Shown piece by piece: positions 60,154 through 64,000 of a DNA stretch of 64,000 nt. Source of the stretch: RYN-230 sp963813975 (GTDB lineage: Bacteria; Actinomycetota; Actinomycetes; Streptosporangiales; Streptosporangiaceae). Position numbers and translations under genes: made by a program. The DNA is taken from assembly GCA_963813975.1 (NCBI GenBank), contig CAWFAP010000005.1, positions 1-64,000 of the forward strand. Direction: 5' to 3'. The notes under the pieces are model-generated. The model was not told where the DNA came from and searched no databases. It was given only the letters and a program-made list of their open reading frames with translations. Positions within the stretch are counted from its first letter, which is position 1, and every line of letters begins with the position of its first letter.

Positions 60154-61149
60154 TTGATCGCCGCCGTCCCTGTTGAGCTGACCGACGCTGCGCTGGCCGC
60201 TGAGGTCGTGGAAGGGCTTGCCCTGGTCGAGACGCAGCTGGCCGACGCCACGCGGTCCGAAGAGGAACTGCTGGCCGAGGCGTCCACCCACCTGATGGAG
60301 GCCGGGGGGAAGCGGTTCCGGGCCACCCTGGTCCTGCTGGCCGGGCAGTTCGGCCAGCCCCGCGATCCGCGCGTGGTGTCCGCCGCGACCGCGGTGGAGC
60401 TGACCCATCTGGCCACCCTGTATCACGACGACGTGATGGATGAGGCGGTCATCCGCCGCGGCCACCAGAGCGCCAACTCCCGGTGGACCAACACGATCGC
60501 GATCCTGACCGGTGATTTCCTCTTCGCCCGGGCCTCGCAGATCCTGGCCTCGCTCGGCCCGGAAGCGGTCGGCATCCAGGCGGACACCTTCACCCGGCTG
60601 GTGAGCGGGCAGATCGCCGAGACCATCGGGCCCCGGCCCGGCCAGGACGCGTTGCAGCACTACCTGCGGGTGGTCAAGGACAAGACCGCGTCGCTGGTGG
60701 CCACGGCCGGCCGGTTCGGGGCCATGTACTCCGGTGCCCCGGCCGAGGTGGTGGCCCGGATCGAGCCGGCCTGCGAGGCGATCGGCGTGGCCTGGCAGCT
60801 GTCCGACGACATCCTCGACGTGGCCAGCGAGTCCGACGAGTCCGGTAAGACACCAGGCACGGACCTGCGGGAGGGTGTGCGCAGCCTGCCCGTGCTGCAC
60901 GCGCTCGGCTCCAGCCGCCCCGGCGACGTGCGGCTCCGTCACCTGCTGGCCTCCGCTGACCTGACCGATCCGGGCCTGCACGCCGAAGCCCTGGGCCTGC
61001 TCCGGACCCATCCTGCGATGGCCGAGGCCCGGGCGGACCTGCGGCGCTGGGCGGCGGTGGCCCGCGAGCAGATCGCCGGCCTGCCCGACGTCCCGGCCCG
61101 CGGCGCGTTCGAGGGCCTCTGCGACTACGTCGTCGAGCGCACCGGCTGA
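60154..61149 (+). CDS. Trans-polyprenyl diphosphate synthase (menaquinone side chain)
   Basis: 331 residues. Two Asp-rich motifs: LYHDDVMDEA (Asp92/93, first) and LSDDILD (Asp218/219, second), with GGKRFRATLVLLAG near 51. Long-chain (hepta- to nonaprenyl) synthases of this kind make the menaquinone tail. TTG start with GGGAG six bases upstream. It lies directly after nuoN, in line with the menG/menJ/nuo theme. Chain length cannot be read with confidence. Confidence 0.9.
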   Translation: MIAAVPVELTDAALAAEVVEGLALVETQLADATRSEEELLAEASTHLMEAGGKRFRATLVLLAGQFGQPRDPRVVSAATAVELTHLATLYHDDVMDEAVIRRGHQSANSRWTNTIAILTGDFLFARASQILASLGPEAVGIQADTFTRLVSGQIAETIGPRPGQDALQHYLRVVKDKTASLVATAGRFGAMYSGAPAEVVARIEPACEAIGVAWQLSDDILDVASESDESGKTPGTDLREGVRSLPVLHALGSSRPGDVRLRHLLASADLTDPGLHAEALGLLRTHPAMAEARADLRRWAAVAREQIAGLPDVPARGAFEGLCDYVVERTG

Positions 61150-61160
61150 GTGGTGCCAGC

Positions 61161-61179
61161 CCGGGGGGACAACCCCCGG
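61161..61179. terminator. Bidirectional terminator hairpin between convergent genes
   Basis: CCGGGGG-GACAA-CCCCCGG, perfect 7-bp stem, in the 63-base gap between the polyprenyl synthase and livM stops. Symmetric, so usable from both sides. Confidence 0.55.
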
Positions 61180-61212
61180 AGCCCTCTGTGCTTACGGGGA
61201 AAGCCAGCCCGG

Positions 61213-62280
61213 TCAGCCATCCTTGCGCTTCGCCGGCCGCCTTAGGCCACGCGGCCGCTCTCCGTCCAGCCGGACCCAGTACCCGACGGGGAACAGGCGG
61301 ACGTTCAGGTGCTCGTCCACCAGCCCCCACAGCCCACGCCGGGCGAACAGGGCGACGAAGATCGCGACCAGTCCCAGGATGATCAGGTACCAGGCGTTGT
61401 ACGAGGCCAGCGTCTGCTGCAGCACCATGTACACCACGGTGCCGATGATCGGCCCCTCGATCGTGCCCAGGCCGCCGATGATGGTCACGAACGCCATCTC
61501 CGCGGTCCACTGCACGCTGAACACCGCGCCCGGCTCCACCTGGAGCTGGCTGATCGCGAGCAGGGCGCCCGCCGCTCCGCAGCCGGCGCCCGCCGCCACG
61601 AACACCAGCAGCCGGGCCAGGCCGACCCGCGCCCCGGAGCTGCGCGCGGCCACCTCGTCGTCGCGGATGGCGGTGAGCACCAGGCCGAGCCGGCCACGTA
61701 GCAGCAGGTAGACGCCGGCCAGCGCCACTACCGTGACGGCCAGGCCGGCCCAGTAGGTATACGCGGTGAGCAGCGCCGGGCTGAGCCCGCCCAGGCCCGG
61801 CAGCGGCATGCCGGTCCCGCCGCCGATCGAGGAGAACTTCTCGATGATCAGCATGATCGTCGCGGCCAGCACCCAGGTGGCGATCGCGAAGTACCCGGTG
61901 CGCAGCCGGGAGACCAGCCACCACAGGGGCAGCGCCGCCACGCCGCAGCCGATCGCGGCGACGGGCAGCGCGGCGAACGGGGAGATGCCGTGGATGGCGA
62001 GGATCAGCACGAAGTACGCGCCGAGCCCCACGAACGCCTGCTGGCCCACCGACACCAGGCCCGCGTACCCGGCCAGCAGGTTCCACATGCTCGCCATCGT
62101 GAGCACGATGAACGCCTGCACGATGACGGTGGTGGTGCCCGAGTACACCAGGTAGGGGAACAGCGCGAGCACGACGACGATGATCAGCGCGGCCGCCCCG
62201 GTCCACGCGACGTTCCGGCGCGACCGGGCGACCCGGAATCCGCCGGCCGGGCGGGCGGTGGTTTCCGAGACCAGGCTCAT
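61213..62280 (-). CDS. livM: Branched-chain amino acid-type ABC transporter permease, LivM family
   Basis: 355 residues, about ten membrane helices. LivM hallmarks: LTMASMWNLLAGYAGLVSVGQQAFVGLGAYFVLIL (residues near 60-95), TGYFAIATWVLAATIMLIIEKFSSIGGGTGMPLPG, AIRDDEVAARSSGARVGLARLLVFVAAGAGCGAAGALLA (EAA-like loop), and AFVTIIGGLGTIEGPIIGTVVY. Start overlaps the livH stop (ATGA). A basic tail of about 25 residues ends the protein. Confidence 0.9.
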   Translation of the reverse strand: MSLVSETTARPAGGFRVARSRRNVAWTGAAALIIVVVLALFPYLVYSGTTTVIVQAFIVLTMASMWNLLAGYAGLVSVGQQAFVGLGAYFVLILAIHGISPFAALPVAAIGCGVAALPLWWLVSRLRTGYFAIATWVLAATIMLIIEKFSSIGGGTGMPLPGLGGLSPALLTAYTYWAGLAVTVVALAGVYLLLRGRLGLVLTAIRDDEVAARSSGARVGLARLLVFVAAGAGCGAAGALLAISQLQVEPGAVFSVQWTAEMAFVTIIGGLGTIEGPIIGTVVYMVLQQTLASYNAWYLIILGLVAIFVALFARRGLWGLVDEHLNVRLFPVGYWVRLDGERPRGLRRPAKRKDG

Positions 62281-63152
62281 GACTGCGCCCTCCTGCCGGT
62301 CAGGCCCTGCGGGCGCAGCACGAGCACGGCGAGGAACACGATGTACCCGGCGAGGACCTCGTCGGAGATGTTGATCTGGGCGCCGATCTGCTGGGCCACG
62401 CCCAGCACCACGCCGCCCAGCAGGGTGCCCCACAGGGAGCCGAGGCCGCCGATCACCACCGCCGCGAACGCGAACAGCAAGATCGTGTCGGTGCCCGTGG
62501 TCGGCGAGAGCTGGGAGTACATGCCATAGGCGATGCCGGCCAGCGCCACGGTGCCGAAGGCCAGCGCCGCCGCGATGCCGAACACGTGCCGGTAGTCGGC
62601 CCCGGCCAGCTGCGCCGCCTCCCGGTCGTCGGCCACGGCGCGGATCAGGCGGCCGTACCTGGACGCGGAGAGGAAGTACTGCAGCCCGAGCAGCACCACC
62701 ACGGCGACCGCGAAGATGACCACCAGCAGGTAGCCGATCTGGATCTGCGAGCCGAGCGTGAAGGAGCCGCTCACCAGGGACAGCCCGGTGCCGATCGCGC
62801 GGCTGTTGGCGCTGAAGAACTGGAGCAGGCCGTTCTCGATCACCACCGACAGGCCGAAGGTGACCAGCAGGGTGATGAGCACGCTGCGGTCGAGCGCGCC
62901 CTGGATGATCGTGCGCTGCAGCACGTAGCCGAGCAGCGCCATCACCGGTACCACGATCAGGAAGGACCAGAGCACGGGGACGTGGGTGACGGTGATCACG
63001 CCGATCGCGACGTAACCCGCGACCACAGCCAGGTCGCCGTGCGCGAGGTTCACGACCTTCATCACCCCGAACATCAGCGACAGCCCGCAGGCGAACAGCG
63101 CGTAGAGCCCGCCGGTCAGCACCCCCTGGATGATGGCGTTTACCCAGCCCAT
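62277..63152 (-). CDS. livH: Branched-chain amino acid-type ABC transporter permease, LivH family
   Basis: 291 residues. Hallmarks: GVLTGGLYALFACGLSLMFGVMKVVNLAHGDLAVVAGY (residues near 10-47), RAVADDREAAQLAGADYRHVFGIAAALAFGTVALAGIAYG (EAA loop), and FAFAAVVIGGLGSLWGTLLGGVVLGVAQQ. Overlaps livF by one base. The substrate may be Leu/Ile/Val or another small solute such as urea. Confidence 0.9.
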   Translation of the reverse strand: MGWVNAIIQGVLTGGLYALFACGLSLMFGVMKVVNLAHGDLAVVAGYVAIGVITVTHVPVLWSFLIVVPVMALLGYVLQRTIIQGALDRSVLITLLVTFGLSVVIENGLLQFFSANSRAIGTGLSLVSGSFTLGSQIQIGYLLVVIFAVAVVVLLGLQYFLSASRYGRLIRAVADDREAAQLAGADYRHVFGIAAALAFGTVALAGIAYGMYSQLSPTTGTDTILLFAFAAVVIGGLGSLWGTLLGGVVLGVAQQIGAQINISDEVLAGYIVFLAVLVLRPQGLTGRRAQS

Positions 63153-63934
63153 TACGGCTCACCCCCTTCGCCGGGCGGCCTGGCCGAGGCGGTGCCCGCC
63201 AGGCCGAAGTAGGCCGCCTCGACCTGGTCCGCGGTGACGTCGGCGGGCTTGGATTCCAGGGTGGTCCGGCCCTCCAGCAGGCAGTGGATGTGCGAGGCCA
63301 CCCGCAGGGCCTGGCTCACATCCTGCTCGACGAGCAGCACGGTGAGGCCGGTGGCCAGGATCTGCGGCAGCATGCCATAGATGCGCTGGACGACCACGGG
63401 CGCCAGGCCGAGCGACAGTTCGTCGAGCAGCAGCACCCGCGGGTTGGCGACCAGGGCCCGCCCGATGGCGACCGTCTGCTGCTCACCGCCGGACAGCTGG
63501 GCGGTGAGCTGGCTGCGCCGCTCCCGCATCCAGCTGAACATCTCGTACACCCGCTCGATGGTCCACGGGCCCGGCCGCGCATACGAGTCGCCGACCAGCA
63601 GGTTTTCCTCGACGGACAGCGACCCGAACAGCCGCCTGCCCTCCGGCACCATGACGACGCCCCGCCTGGCCCGGCGCTCGGGCCGCAGCCTGGTCACCTC
63701 CTGGCCGTCGAACCGGACCGAGCCGGCCGTCGGATGGTGCAGGCCGGCGATCGTGCGCAGCAGCGTCGACTTGCCCGCGCCGTTCGCGCCGATGATCGCG
63801 TAGACCTCGCCGGGGAACACCCGGAGCGAGATCCCGTTCAGGGCCCGGAGCTGCCCGTGGTGCACGACCAGGTCGCTGACCTCAAGCAGCGGCGTGCCGT
63901 TTTCCGGCCGGCCGCCGTTTCCCGCTACGGTCAC
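63152..63934 (-). CDS. livF: ABC transporter ATP-binding protein, LivF family
   Basis: 260 residues. Walker A GANGAGKST (residues 49-57), Q-loop region VVMVPEGRRLFGSLSVEENLLVG, signature LSGGEQQTVAIGRALVANPRVLLLDELSLGLAP (Walker B with DE), and the EQD H-loop region LLVEQDVSQALRVA (His replaced by Ser/Ala context, as in many LivF). GTG start. The 66 bases beyond it to the window end, on the minus strand, stay open in two frames ending just before this start, as expected for the tail of livG, but too little is present to call it. Confidence 0.9.
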   Translation of the reverse strand: MTVAGNGGRPENGTPLLEVSDLVVHHGQLRALNGISLRVFPGEVYAIIGANGAGKSTLLRTIAGLHHPTAGSVRFDGQEVTRLRPERRARRGVVMVPEGRRLFGSLSVEENLLVGDSYARPGPWTIERVYEMFSWMRERRSQLTAQLSGGEQQTVAIGRALVANPRVLLLDELSLGLAPVVVQRIYGMLPQILATGLTVLLVEQDVSQALRVASHIHCLLEGRTTLESKPADVTADQVEAAYFGLAGTASARPPGEGGEP

Positions 63935-64000
63935 GGCGTCTCCACCCGCCTCATGGGTCGCTGCGCTCCCCGCCCACCGCGCCCTCCCCTTTCACGTCCG

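Noticed and set aside
61213..63162. A 649-codon minus-strand frame as one protein
   Set aside because: Only the last 355 codons are LivM; the upstream part is a shadow of livH, which has its own clear frame and start.
63935..64000. Tail of livG at the window edge
   Set aside because: Plausible by gene order, but 66 bases open in two frames give no family signal.
1..64000. tRNA, rRNA, transposase, integrase or phage genes
   Set aside because: None seen on either strand in gaps or in the open frames.

Overview
This is a high-GC actinomycete chromosome segment. Evidence: GTG starts are common, adjacent genes often overlap by 1-8 bases (ATGA, GTGA, TGATG), and the housekeeping order glmU-prs-rplY-pth and the 14-gene nuo operon flanked by menaquinone genes are actinobacterial. 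The genus cannot be fixed from the sequence. No rRNA, tRNA, CRISPR array, transposase or prophage gene was seen.

0-8 kb: a housekeeping stretch (eroded glmU, intact prs, rplY, pth) interrupted by a large AfsR-type SARP/NB-ARC/TPR regulator whose first third is frameshifted. Directly after it lies a small gene made almost entirely of a 24-bp in-frame repeat (octapeptide MTHDAEPA and variants). The pair recalls the afsR-afsS arrangement of Streptomyces.

8-35.7 kb: an exopolysaccharide or cell-surface glycan island. It holds dTDP-rhamnose genes (rmlA, B, D, C), an amino-sugar branch (WecB-type epimerase, WbpA/WecC-type dehydrogenase, WecG/TagA transferase), a Wzy-like polymerase, two Wzz-like co-polymerases without a kinase domain, and a 1032-residue protein that appears to be two Wzx-type flippases in one chain. 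It also holds four GT2 transferases, a methyltransferase, two right-handed beta-helix lipoproteins, an overlapping deacetylase / ATP-grasp / PHP cassette, a deletion-chimera pseudogene, a conserved-looking unknown protein, and a membrane sugar-phosphate transferase likely to start repeat-unit assembly. The logic is Wzx/Wzy-dependent: precursor supply, priming on a lipid carrier, extension, flipping, polymerisation, then trimming or modification outside the membrane.

35.7-41.2 kb: cysQ, cysD and cysN (sulfate activation and PAP turnover) and an S9 serine peptidase.

41.2-61.2 kb: a menaquinone/complex I locus: menG, a MenJ-type reductase preceded by a perfect Rex-like palindrome, nuoA to nuoN complete, and a trans-polyprenyl diphosphate synthase for the quinone tail.

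61.2-64 kb: the convergent end of a branched-chain amino acid-type ABC transporter operon (livF, livH, livM; livG probably lies beyond the window edge).

Recurring oddities are frame breaks in glmU, the afsR-like gene, the repeat gene, the deacetylase remnant and the nuoG start, and many short in-frame tandem repeats (15, 18, 24 and 30 bp) in unrelated coding regions. Whether the frame breaks are biological decay or read errors cannot be decided from this sequence alone.
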